This document shows positions 1-6,026 of a stretch of 8,006 nucleotides of DNA, piece after piece. Every line of letters begins with the position of its first letter. Position 1 is the first letter of the stretch. Under the pieces are notes generated by a model. That model saw nothing but the letters and a program-made list of their open reading frames with translations, ran no database searches and was not told where the DNA came from. The position numbers and the translations under genes were made by a program. Origin of the DNA: Sulfurimonas sp. (GTDB lineage Bacteria > Campylobacterota > Campylobacteria > Campylobacterales > Sulfurimonadaceae); assembly GCA_021107375.1 (NCBI GenBank), contig JAIOSY010000002.1:1-8006 (forward strand). Direction: 5' to 3'.

Positions 1-390
1 AGCAGCATCAGCAATACCGATTTCATTAGCATGTGTAACTGCTGCTTTAGCGATTGAACGAGGACATCTTTCATATGCTTGATTTTTATAAATATCATAA
101 ACATCACAAAATACGATGATAGTTGGATCAGCAGTAAATGGATCTAAAAAAGCAGAACCCACATCAGGAGTTAAAAGCATGTCAGACTCGTTAATCGGTT
201 GCCATGCTTCGATAGAAGAACCATCAAATGGCAAACCATTATCAAGCTGACCAGCAGTTACGGCACTCATTCTATAACTAATATGGTGCCATGCACCTTT
301 AATATCTGTAAATCTAAAATCTACAAACTGAACATCATTTTCTTCACAAAATTTAAAAAACTCTTCCGTGTTATTAACAAATTTACCCAT
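1..390 (-). CDS. glnA: Glutamine synthetase type I, N-terminal part (runs off left edge)
   Basis: Glutamine synthetase makes glutamine from glutamate, ammonia and ATP in the cytoplasm and is the main entry point for nitrogen. Only the first 130 codons are present, out of about 470 in the family; the C-terminal catalytic domain lies beyond the left edge. The visible part is the beta-grasp domain and the start of the catalytic domain. It shows [10 protein letters not shown] (residues 27-36), the DGSSI motif (56-60) followed by W63, I66 and SDM (69-71), TPD near 74-76, and CPRSIAKAA near 109-117, all typical of GlnA. The ATG at 388-390 is preceded by a good Shine-Dalgarno AGGAG (complement of 397-401) six bases upstream. 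A -10-like box lies about 30 bases upstream of the start. The gene appears to have its own promoter and is not obviously linked in function to the phosphate genes further right. Confidence 0.96.
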   Translation of the reverse strand, partial: MGKFVNNTEEFFKFCEENDVQFVDFRFTDIKGAWHHISYRMSAVTAGQLDNGLPFDGSSIEAWQPINESDMLLTPDVGSAFLDPFTADPTIIVFCDVYDIYKNQAYERCPRSIAKAAVTHANEIGIADAA

Positions 391-419
391 ATATTTCTCC
401 TGAATTTTAATCTGTTCTT

Positions 420-425
420 AGTATA
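420..425 (-). promoter_or_regulatory. Probable -10 box of the glnA promoter
   Basis: Read on the minus strand the box is TATACT, placed so that transcription would start roughly 22-24 bases before the glnA ATG. The upstream DNA is A/T-rich with T-runs, and the nearest -35-like hexamer (TTTACT) is 19 bases away. Weak -35 boxes are normal in Campylobacterota, whose sigma-70 promoters depend mainly on the -10 and on T-rich periodicity. The position supports the call; there is no direct evidence. Confidence 0.45.
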
Positions 426-456
426 TCTGATTTAAATTTAATAGAGTAAAAAATAG

Positions 457-473
457 TGATTAAAAATTAATCA
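457..473. repeat. Perfect inverted repeat TGATTA-N5-TAATCA upstream of glnA
   Basis: Two 6-base arms (457-462 and 468-473) are exact inverted copies around a 5-base A/T spacer. The element lies about 32 bases upstream of the proposed glnA -10 box, a place where an activator or repressor could bind. It does not fit the FNR/CRP spacing (TTGAT-N4-ATCAA). The DNA is so A/T-rich that a chance palindrome of this size is quite possible. Confidence 0.3.
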
Positions 474-560
474 TTTATAGATGTTGTTTCGTATAGTTAT
501 CTTTAGCGAACTCTTTTTTATTAGTTGAAACGATTATATTGAAAGCTTATTACGAAGTGA

Positions 561-824
561 TTAGATTTTTTTATTGATTTTTGCAAATCCTGCACCTTTT
601 TTTGTTTTAGCTTGTAAATTTAAGGCAGTTACGATTTCATTGTAATCTAAGTTTTCTTTTTTCATTGTTGCAAAACAAGTTACTATAACAGCTATAGTAT
701 TTGGTACTTCACCTTTTTTTTTATAACCATGAATATTTTTTTCACTTACTTTAATTAGTTTGCTAAATTTTGGTAAGCTTATCTCTGCATCAAGTAGTGT
801 TTTTTTAAAATCTATAAATGTCAT
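561..824 (-). CDS. Small helix-turn-helix-like protein, possible DNA-binding regulator
   Basis: An 87-residue, basic, soluble protein with no signal peptide or membrane segment. I do not recognise a named family member. Residues about 15-46 (SLPKFSKLIKVSEKNIHGY followed by KKKGEVPNTIAVI) read like the XRE/Cro-type helix-turn-helix: a first helix ending in F..LI, a V/S turn, a recognition helix, then the characteristic KGEVPNT stretch. The middle (47-72) is probably one or two further helices, and the tail (73-87) is lysine-rich. The ATG at 822-824 has a CAAGG ribosome site (complement of 831-835) six bases upstream and an extended -10 promoter further up. It is divergent from the lysine-rich protein gene with overlapping promoter elements, so it could regulate that gene or itself. 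That role is inference from layout. The coding call is firm; the HTH call is moderate. Confidence 0.75.
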   Translation of the reverse strand: MTFIDFKKTLLDAEISLPKFSKLIKVSEKNIHGYKKKGEVPNTIAVIVTCFATMKKENLDYNEIVTALNLQAKTKKGAGFAKINKKI

Positions 825-855
825 TATTTACCTTGAAAAATTATTTTATATGAAA

Positions 856-886
856 ATTATAGCATATATCTATATTTTATTGACAA
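856..886 (-). promoter_or_regulatory. Extended -10 promoter for the small HTH-like gene
   Basis: On the minus strand a perfect TATAAT (complement of 856-861) is preceded by TGC, giving the extended -10 form TGnTATAAT. A TTGTCA box (complement of 881-886) sits 19 bases upstream, longer than the ideal 17, but the extended -10 makes a good -35 less necessary. Transcription would start about 25 bases before the ATG at 824. The -35 shares five bases with the -35 of the opposite promoter. Confidence 0.6.
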
Positions 887-908
887 TGCCCAGTAAAAAA
901 TGTAGAAT
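880..908 (+). promoter_or_regulatory. Sigma-70 promoter for the lysine-rich protein gene
   Basis: A consensus -35 TTGACA (880-885) and a -10 TAGAAT (903-908) are separated by exactly 17 bases, the ideal sigma-70 arrangement and unusually good for this type of AT-rich genome. Transcription would begin near 915, leaving a leader of about 55 bases. A second TATAAT (912-917) lies just downstream but has no -35 at a suitable distance. Confidence 0.72.
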
Positions 909-970
909 AGCTATAATTTATTACTATTTATAATTAAATAGCACTAAAAATATAATTTAAGGAGCCACCA

Positions 971-1174
971 ATGGCAAAAGATTTAAAGAAAAAAGTAGCT
1001 AAAAAAGTAGCTAAGAAAGATGTAAAGAAAAAAGCAGAAAAAAAGAAAGTTGCTAAGAAGAAAGTAGAGAAGAAAGCACTTAAGAAAAAAGCAGCAAAAA
1101 AAGTAGAAAAAAAGAAAGTAGCTAAAAAAGCAGCTAAAAAGAAAGCAGCTAAAAAATCTGCAAAGAAAAAATAG
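971..1174 (+). CDS. Lysine/alanine-rich histone H1-like small protein
   Basis: A 67-residue protein of almost pure low-complexity sequence: 37 Lys, 14 Ala, 7 Val, 3 Glu, 2 Asp, 2 Leu, 1 Ser and the start Met. It is built from irregular 4-5 residue units such as VAKK, AAKKK and VEKKK, giving a very strong net positive charge. Such tails occur in bacterial histone H1-like proteins (Hc1/AlgP-type C-termini) and bind nucleic acid or other polyanions; here the tail is the whole protein, with no globular domain. A strong ribosome site AAGGAG (959-964) precedes the ATG, a consensus promoter lies upstream and a hairpin follows the stop, so this is a well-expressed single-gene unit and not a chance open frame. 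A role in nucleoid compaction is inferred from composition. Binding of polyphosphate is an alternative suggested by the ppk2 genes downstream. The low-complexity DNA could change length by slippage. Confidence 0.85.
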   Translation: MAKDLKKKVAKKVAKKDVKKKAEKKKVAKKKVEKKALKKKAAKKVEKKKVAKKAAKKKAAKKSAKKK

Positions 1175-1193
1175 TAAGCATACTTTTTATATA

Positions 1194-1221
1194 ATTTCAG
1201 GGATAAAAATATCCCTGAAAT
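1194..1221 (+). terminator. Perfect 12-bp hairpin, likely terminator of the lysine-rich gene
   Basis: The arms 1194-1205 and 1210-1221 pair perfectly (ATTTCAGGGATA with its complement) around a four-base AAAA loop, starting about 20 bases after the stop codon. The downstream side is A/T-rich but lacks a clean T-run, so termination may be inefficient, or the stem may mainly protect the 3' end of the mRNA. It separates the lysine-rich gene from the ppk2 pair. Confidence 0.65.
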
Positions 1222-1372
1222 AGACTATAAATTATAATATTTCTCCATCCCTTTTTAATATCTAAAATAAATTCTCTTCTGTACAATGTAACAAATTAAT
1301 ATAAAAATATCTCACTTTATAATCATTTAAAAACAAACATATTTTTGAAGATAATAATAAGATTATTAGGAG

Positions 1373-1378
1373 TATACT
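1373..1378 (+). promoter_or_regulatory. Candidate -10 box for the ppk2 operon
   Basis: TATACT lies about 33 bases upstream of the preferred ppk2 start and is the best -10 match in the 237-base gap before that start. It sits in the self-complementary AGTATACT (1371-1378). No convincing -35 is found at 16-18 bases. The rest of the gap (about 1222-1370) is A/T-rich and shows nothing else I can support. I looked for a clear pair of PhoB-type or Campylobacter PhosR-type direct repeats and saw none. Confidence 0.35.
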
Positions 1379-1400
1379 AGGTTAAATGATAAAAATAAAA

Positions 1401-1406
1401 GGGTGG
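1401..1406 (+). promoter_or_regulatory. Ribosome binding site that decides the first ppk2 start
   Basis: GGGTGG, within AAAAGGGTGG, sits five bases before the ATG at 1412. An in-frame GTG at 1403 lies inside this element and has only an A-rich stretch at Shine-Dalgarno distance. The ATG at 1412 is therefore the likely start, giving 298 rather than 301 residues. Confidence 0.6.
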
Positions 1407-1411
1407 TATAT

Positions 1412-2308
1412 ATGACAAAAAATAATCAAGAATCATTTGAGATAGATGGTAAAGTAGTCTCTTTAGAAGATTTGATAGAAACTTTTAAAGAGTCAAAATC
1501 TAAAAAAAGATCTTTAAGCAAAGCGAAACAAAAAAGAGATCATGAGCAAAAGCTAAAGCCATATCAAGCTGAACTTATAAAACTTCAAAAACATTTAGAA
1601 AATACAGAACAAAAAATGATAATACTTTTTGAGGGGCGTGATGCTGCTGGAAAAGGTGGAACTATTAGAAGAGTTACAAGATATATGGATGAAAAGCATT
1701 ATCGTATTGTTGCTCTTGGTAAACCTACTGAAGAACAAAAAACTCAATGGTTTTATCAAAAATATATTCAACATTTTCCAAAAGCTGGGGAAATTGTTCT
1801 TTTTGATAGAAGTTGGTACAACAGAGCAATGGTTGAGCAAGTTTTCGGTTTTTGTACAAAAAGAGAATATGAAGACTTTATGAACGGTGTAAAAGGATTT
1901 GAAAATGATCTTACTCGTCAAGGTGTAATTCTTGTTAAATTGTATTTTAGTGTAAGTAAAGATGAACAAGCTAGACGCTTTGAGAGAAGAAAAACTGATC
2001 CTCTTAGACAGTGGAAACTTAGTGAAATTGATATGCAAGCACAAGAAAAATGGGATGAGTTTACAACTACAAAATATAACATGATTAAGCAAACTCATTC
2101 ACATAGTGCTCCATGGACTGTAATTAGATCTGGAGATAAACAAAAAGCTAGAATGGAAGCGATAAAAGTTATCTTAAACTCTGTAGATTATGATTCAAGA
2201 GAGGAAGTTTTAGACTATGCTTTAGATCCTGAAATCGTTATATCAGGGGCAAGAGAGATAGAGATTATGGATGCACAAGTGTCTAGTAGTGGTAAATTTA
2301 TAGGTTAA
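1412..2308 (+). CDS. ppk2: Polyphosphate kinase 2 (PPK2), first of two tandem copies
   Basis: PPK2 enzymes move phosphate between inorganic polyphosphate and nucleotides, usually making ATP or GTP from the diphosphate plus polyP, in the cytoplasm. This 298-residue protein has the full single-domain PPK2 fold: Walker A GRDAAGKG (75-82, K81), the QW..QKY..H segment near 113-121, the Walker B-type FDRSWYNR (131-138, Asp132), and the arginine-rich lid around 184-207 (EQARRFERRKTDP). APWT near 233-236 and the VDY near 260 are also typical. Length and motifs fit class I PPK2 (about 300 residues, NDP-phosphorylating). Nucleotide preference cannot be read from the sequence. About 60 residues precede the core, beginning with a short acidic stretch and then a basic helix. 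It lies 12 bp upstream of a second, roughly half-identical ppk2 and very probably shares its mRNA. No key residue is missing. Confidence 0.94.
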   Translation: MTKNNQESFEIDGKVVSLEDLIETFKESKSKKRSLSKAKQKRDHEQKLKPYQAELIKLQKHLENTEQKMIILFEGRDAAGKGGTIRRVTRYMDEKHYRIVALGKPTEEQKTQWFYQKYIQHFPKAGEIVLFDRSWYNRAMVEQVFGFCTKREYEDFMNGVKGFENDLTRQGVILVKLYFSVSKDEQARRFERRKTDPLRQWKLSEIDMQAQEKWDEFTTTKYNMIKQTHSHSAPWTVIRSGDKQKARMEAIKVILNSVDYDSREEVLDYALDPEIVISGAREIEIMDAQVSSSGKFIG

Positions 2309-2320
2309 TATGGGGAAAAT

Positions 2321-3223
2321 ATGAAAGATAAAAAGATAAAAGAAGAAAATAGTTGTAAAGAAAATAGAAAAAATATAGAAGAGAGAAGAAAAGCAGATAA
2401 AGATAGGAAAAAAATTAAAGAAGGAAAAATACAGATTTGGGTTAAAAAAGAGAAACTAGCATATGAAAAAGAGTTAGCTAAATTACAAGTTGAACTTTTA
2501 AAATTTCAAAATCATGTTAAGGACAAGGGTCTTAAGATTTTAATGATTTTTGAAGGTCGTGATGCAGCTGGTAAAGGTGGTACTATTAAAAGAATTACCG
2601 AGCATTTAAATCCAAGGGGTGCCAGAGTTGTAGCTTTAGAAAAACCTAGTGATATAGAAAGTTCTCAATGGTATTTTCAAAGATATGTGAAACATTTGCC
2701 AAGTGCTGGAGAGATGGTTTTGTTTGATAGAAGTTGGTATAACAGGTCAATGGTTGAGCCAGTTATGGGATTTTGTACAGAGCGACAACATCATAAATTT
2801 TTAAAAGATGCACCTGAATTTGAAAAAATGATAGTTGATGAGGGGATACAAATTTTTAAATTTTATTTCTCTGTTTCTAAAGATGAACAAGCAAGAAGAT
2901 TTAAAGCAAGAGAAACAGATCCTTTAAAACAGTATAAACTATCTCCTGTAGATAAAGAATCACAAGGAATATGGAATGAATATTCATTAGCTAAGTTTAT
3001 GATGCTAAGTGCAACTCACACCGAGGCAGCTCCATGGACTATTGTTAAAAGTGATAACAAGAAAAAAGCTAGGAGTAATGCTATAAAACATATTTTAAAC
3101 TTTGTTGATTATGAAGGAAAAATAGATAGCAGTGAAATGGTTGTTGATAAAGATATAATAGTTTACGGAAGAGATGAGGCTATTGCTATGGAAAAAATGT
3201 TTAAATTTTCTCTAAAAAAATAG
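2321..3223 (+). CDS. ppk2: Polyphosphate kinase 2 (PPK2), second tandem copy
   Basis: This 300-residue PPK2 carries Walker A GRDAAGKG (79-86, K85), TIKRITEHLNPRGARVVAL (88-106), QWYFQRYVKHLP (116-127), FDRSWYNR (135-142, Asp136), MGFCTE, the lid EQARRFKARETDP (189-201) and APWT (237-240). These match the canonical class I PPK2 pattern more closely than the upstream copy does. The first ~45 residues are an extremely charged Lys/Glu/Arg-rich helix or coiled coil, with almost no hydrophobic residues before W40. The ATG has GGGGA (2312-2316) four bases upstream. The gene starts 12 bp after the first ppk2 stop, so the pair is an operon. The two proteins are only about half identical by eye, so the duplication is old and the copies may differ in nucleotide preference or direction. 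The stop is 12 bp from the convergent sensor kinase gene, with no clear terminator between them. Confidence 0.94.
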   Translation: MKDKKIKEENSCKENRKNIEERRKADKDRKKIKEGKIQIWVKKEKLAYEKELAKLQVELLKFQNHVKDKGLKILMIFEGRDAAGKGGTIKRITEHLNPRGARVVALEKPSDIESSQWYFQRYVKHLPSAGEMVLFDRSWYNRSMVEPVMGFCTERQHHKFLKDAPEFEKMIVDEGIQIFKFYFSVSKDEQARRFKARETDPLKQYKLSPVDKESQGIWNEYSLAKFMMLSATHTEAAPWTIVKSDNKKKARSNAIKHILNFVDYEGKIDSSEMVVDKDIIVYGRDEAIAMEKMFKFSLKK

Positions 3224-3235
3224 TGATTAAAACTC

Positions 3236-4615
3236 TTAAAATTTTATACTAAAAGTTGAACCTTCATTTTCTTGGCTCTCTATGATTAGAGAAAAGTTAT
3301 GAAGGTTTACTATATTTCCAACTATAAATAATCCAAGCCCTAAAGAGTTATTCCAACTATTTTCATGAACTCTATAAAATTTATTTGTAATATTTTCTAA
3401 ATTCTTTTTTGAAATCCCTATTCCAGTGTCTATAATATCTATACGACCTGTATCAAAAGATATGACAATTTCATCTTCAGAATATTTATAGGCATTTTCA
3501 AGTAAATTACTAATTACTACACCAAATAATGAAGCATCAGCTTTTATCGTTAAATTTTCATCACCTTTTATTATGATTTTTCTTTTTGGATAATTAATCT
3601 GTATATTTTCAATCGTATCAACTATAAGTTCATGTAGATTAATAGTTACAAAATTTATTTGTTGTTTGCCATTATCTAGTTTTATAGACAATCTAAGAGT
3701 ATCAATTAAATCACTTAATTTAGTACCATTTTTATAGATTTTTGTAAGAAATTTTTTACGAATATTTGGGTTTAAGTTATCATCATCTAATAAGGTTTGA
3801 GAATAGCCATTTATTACTGCTATAGGATTTTTAAACTCATGCGAAATAGCGGAGATTATGTCATCTTTTTGTTGATTAGATGCTTGTAGTTTTGCTGTGT
3901 ATTTCAACTTTTGCTTCTCTTTTTTAATTAAAATTTGAGAAACTTTTGTAAGGAGTTTCGTGATGAGAGAAAACTCTTTAGATAAATCAGAACTTATATA
4001 AGTTGGTTTTCTTTTTTTAGTAAGTGTAGTTAAAAAGATAACTATTTTTTCTATCTCTTTTTCTATATTTTTACTCATTTTTAGTGTAATTATAAATATT
4101 GCTATAAAAAAGATGATTAAAACGATAAATATTTTTAAACCAAGAGATAAGATTTGCTCATTTATACTTTGTAACTCTTTTGCGATTCTTATATATGTTG
4201 TTTTCCCATTGTTTGAATATTTTTTAGCAATGTAGAGTAAGTCTTTATTTAAAGTAGCTGAGTATCTGATTTTATATCCAAAATCATCCTCATTTGCTTG
4301 CATAATCTCATATCTGTATTTATGATTATCCATTTTAGTTTTATCTTTATGTGATTCTGCTATCACTGTTCCATCTTCATCAATAATTGTTAGTCTAAGA
4401 TTAAGTGAATTTTTGATTTTTTTAGCAAGGGAATTTAAGTCACTATTTTTATGTAATTCAAAAGAAGCTATCTCTATATTTTTTATTAAAGAATCTCTTG
4501 AGTTTGCTATATAAAAATCTTTTGTCCAGTAGTAAACAATACCACCAACAATAAGTAACAATAAAAAAAATATTAAAAGAAATTTTCTAAGAATTATTTG
4601 ATGAAAATTTAACAA
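3236..4615 (-). CDS. phoR: PhoR-like membrane sensor histidine kinase
   Basis: A 459-residue sensor kinase paired with the response regulator just upstream. A membrane segment at about 11-29 and a second at 160-178 enclose a periplasmic domain of about 130 residues. Its RLTIIDEDGTVIAES (74-88), NHKYRYEI (97-104) and RYSATL...LLYIA (117-130) match the extracytoplasmic PAS/Cache-like domain of PhoR/PnpS kinases. A HAMP-like and coiled linker (180-250) follows. The catalytic core has the H-box SHEFKNP with phosphoacceptor His259, N-box NLLENAYKYS (Asn374), G1 DTGIG (396-400), F-box FYRV (413-416) and G2 LGLGLF (425-430), so it is complete. The start is TTG at 4613-4615, overlapping the regulator's end by 7 bp; GAAGG (complement of 4625-4629) lies nine bases upstream and no ATG is available nearby. 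The position after pst-phoU supports phosphate sensing. In Campylobacter the equivalent pair is called PhosS/PhosR; the substrate is inferred. Confidence 0.9.
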   Translation of the reverse strand: MLNFHQIILRKFLLIFFLLLLIVGGIVYYWTKDFYIANSRDSLIKNIEIASFELHKNSDLNSLAKKIKNSLNLRLTIIDEDGTVIAESHKDKTKMDNHKYRYEIMQANEDDFGYKIRYSATLNKDLLYIAKKYSNNGKTTYIRIAKELQSINEQILSLGLKIFIVLIIFFIAIFIITLKMSKNIEKEIEKIVIFLTTLTKKRKPTYISSDLSKEFSLITKLLTKVSQILIKKEKQKLKYTAKLQASNQQKDDIISAISHEFKNPIAVINGYSQTLLDDDNLNPNIRKKFLTKIYKNGTKLSDLIDTLRLSIKLDNGKQQINFVTINLHELIVDTIENIQINYPKRKIIIKGDENLTIKADASLFGVVISNLLENAYKYSEDEIVISFDTGRIDIIDTGIGISKKNLENITNKFYRVHENSWNNSLGLGLFIVGNIVNLHNFSLIIESQENEGSTFSIKF

Positions 4616-5286
4616 AAAATATAACCTTCACCACGAACTGCTTGTATATAGTTTTTCTTACCAGATGGGTCTATATTTTCTTTTAATCTTTTTATCGCAA
4701 CATTTACAGTTTTTAGTTGTTTAGAACCTGCATCCTTCCAAACCCTTTGAAGTAAAATATCACGGCTTAAAAGTATATTTTGATTTTTGATAAATTCTAA
4801 AAGTAGGTCATGCTCCAAGTGTGTTAATTTTATATCTTCACCATCAATATTAAAAGTTTTGCTTGAAGTGTTATATATAATATCTTTTACTTTTATAACA
4901 TCTTGAACTTTTTGAGTTCTTTTTATGAGAGCTTTAACTCTAGCTTTTAATTCATTTAGATTAAATGGTTTTGTTATGTAGTCATCTCCACCACTATCAA
5001 ACCCTTCTATAATTTCATCAGAAGAATCTTTTGCACTAACATAAATTACAGGTTGATTATAACCCTTTTTTCGCAAACTAGCTATATATTTACTACCTTC
5101 AACACCAGGAAGATTTCTATCCATTAGTATAAGCGATATATCCTCTTCATCAAGCATATCTTTAACATTTGATGTATCAATACATGTTATAACATCATAG
5201 CCCTCTTTAGATAAGGTGTATTCCATGAGGTCTAAAATGTCTTCGCTATCTTCAACAATAAGAATAGTTTGGTTAGTTAGCAACAT
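4609..5286 (-). CDS. phoB: OmpR/PhoB-family response regulator
   Basis: A 225-residue two-domain regulator. The receiver domain (about 7-122) has the acidic pair E12/D13, phosphoacceptor Asp56 in LILMDRNLPG, the switch Ser84 and Lys106 in DYITKPF. The DNA-binding winged helix (about 130-225) has the usual THLEHDLL segment, the recognition-helix region KTVNVAIKRLKENI (192-205) and the wing hairpin VRGEGYIF (217-224). It is translationally coupled to the kinase by a 7-bp overlap and follows phoU after a 59-bp gap. Together with the Pst genes this points to the phosphate-starvation regulator (PhoB in most bacteria, PhosR in Campylobacter). The family is certain and the phosphate role is inferred. 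The gap upstream (5287-5345) holds a TATATT-like element but no good -35, so a private promoter is possible, not shown. A GAAG ribosome site lies about 10 bases before the ATG at 5284-5286. Confidence 0.9.
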   Translation of the reverse strand: MLLTNQTILIVEDSEDILDLMEYTLSKEGYDVITCIDTSNVKDMLDEEDISLILMDRNLPGVEGSKYIASLRKKGYNQPVIYVSAKDSSDEIIEGFDSGGDDYITKPFNLNELKARVKALIKRTQKVQDVIKVKDIIYNTSSKTFNIDGEDIKLTHLEHDLLLEFIKNQNILLSRDILLQRVWKDAGSKQLKTVNVAIKRLKENIDPSGKKNYIQAVRGEGYIFC

Positions 5287-5345
5287 GCTAAGTTCACTTC
5301 TTCTACAATTAATATAGTGTTTATCATAATCATATTGTATCGCAA

Positions 5346-6005
5346 TTAGCTACGAAAATTTCCACCGATTTTTGCATAAACAAGTAAATTTGCAATGCTG
5401 ATAGTACGAGAAGCAATTTTACTACTTTTTCTTAATGCTCTTAACATTTTATGAAATTTTTCAAATTTACTTGAGTCATTTGCTTGAGATGCAAGATTTC
5501 TCTCAACCATCTCATATAAATCATCAGTTTTATTCTCTTCAATTAGGACATCATTATATATCTCTTGAATCTCATCTTCATCTTCACAATGAATCATACT
5601 TAAAGATAGTTTTATAGCTTTAACAGTTGACATTTGCATGGGAACAGCATATTCGTTAATAGTTTTAACATCAACATCAGCACAAACATCAGTAAATCCA
5701 CGAATAAAACTTCTAGTATTTGCACATGCCCGAGATAATTCATTTGTAATTTTTAAATATGCAATAACTTGTCTTAAATCACTTGCTTCGGGAGTATAAA
5801 GTGCAAGAACTTTGATGATAATATTATCAATTTCATCAGTTTTAACACCAATGTTTTTTATATGTGCTCTTGCATTATTAAATTTTTGTTCATTACAATC
5901 ACTAAGTGCAGTTAGAAGTATTTTATTTGCTTCAAGCAAACCATCTCCAATTGCTACTACTTTTGTTTTTATATCAAGTAGGTTTTCATCAAAATTTACA
6001 GACAT
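5346..6005 (-). CDS. phoU: PhoU-family phosphate signalling protein
   Basis: PhoU is a cytoplasmic all-helical protein that links the Pst transporter to the PhoR kinase and keeps the Pho response off when phosphate is plentiful. This 219-residue protein is slightly shorter than many family members but shows two three-helix repeats. Repeat one includes DEIDNIIIKVLALYTPEASDLR (57-78), with the conserved P.A.DLR motif, then AYLKITNEL; repeat two is about 117-215 and ends SIANLLVYAKIGG. The ExxxD ligands that normally hold the metal cluster are absent: where the family has LERIGD the first repeat reads LSRACA (90-95) and the second reads SSKIAS (194-199). AAAGGA (complement of 6011-6016) is a good ribosome site. 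The gene lies 21 bp after pstB in the same operon and 59 bp before the regulator gene. Confidence 0.88.
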   Translation of the reverse strand: MSVNFDENLLDIKTKVVAIGDGLLEANKILLTALSDCNEQKFNNARAHIKNIGVKTDEIDNIIIKVLALYTPEASDLRQVIAYLKITNELSRACANTRSFIRGFTDVCADVDVKTINEYAVPMQMSTVKAIKLSLSMIHCEDEDEIQEIYNDVLIEENKTDDLYEMVERNLASQANDSSKFEKFHKMLRALRKSSKIASRTISIANLLVYAKIGGNFRS

Positions 6006-6026
6006 TTGTTTCCTTTTATATTATTT

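Noticed and set aside
486..531. GTTTC/GAAAC motifs reminiscent of a Campylobacter PhosR box
   Set aside because: The two GTTTC-type elements are inverted and about 36 bases apart rather than close direct repeats, and they lie near glnA, not near phosphate genes.
1039..1114. Two A AAA AAG slippery heptamers in frame (1039-1045 and 1108-1114) in the lysine-rich gene, possible programmed -1 frameshift
   Set aside because: After the first site the -1 frame meets a stop (1054-1056) within four codons, and no stimulatory stem or conserved extension is seen. Such heptamers are unavoidable in lysine-rich AT-rich genes.
1403..1411. GTG start three codons upstream for the first ppk2
   Set aside because: It lies inside the GGGTGG ribosome site that serves the ATG at 1412 and has no Shine-Dalgarno of its own.
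1595..2098. Long open frame on the minus strand inside the first ppk2 gene
   Set aside because: It is antisense to a clear PPK2 coding sequence, has low-quality Phe/Ser/Leu/Ile-rich composition, and shows no ribosome site or family motif.
3195..3260. Shared bidirectional terminator between ppk2 and the sensor kinase gene
   Set aside because: The 12-bp gap and flanking coding ends contain A/T-rich partial complementarity but no stable GC-containing stem.
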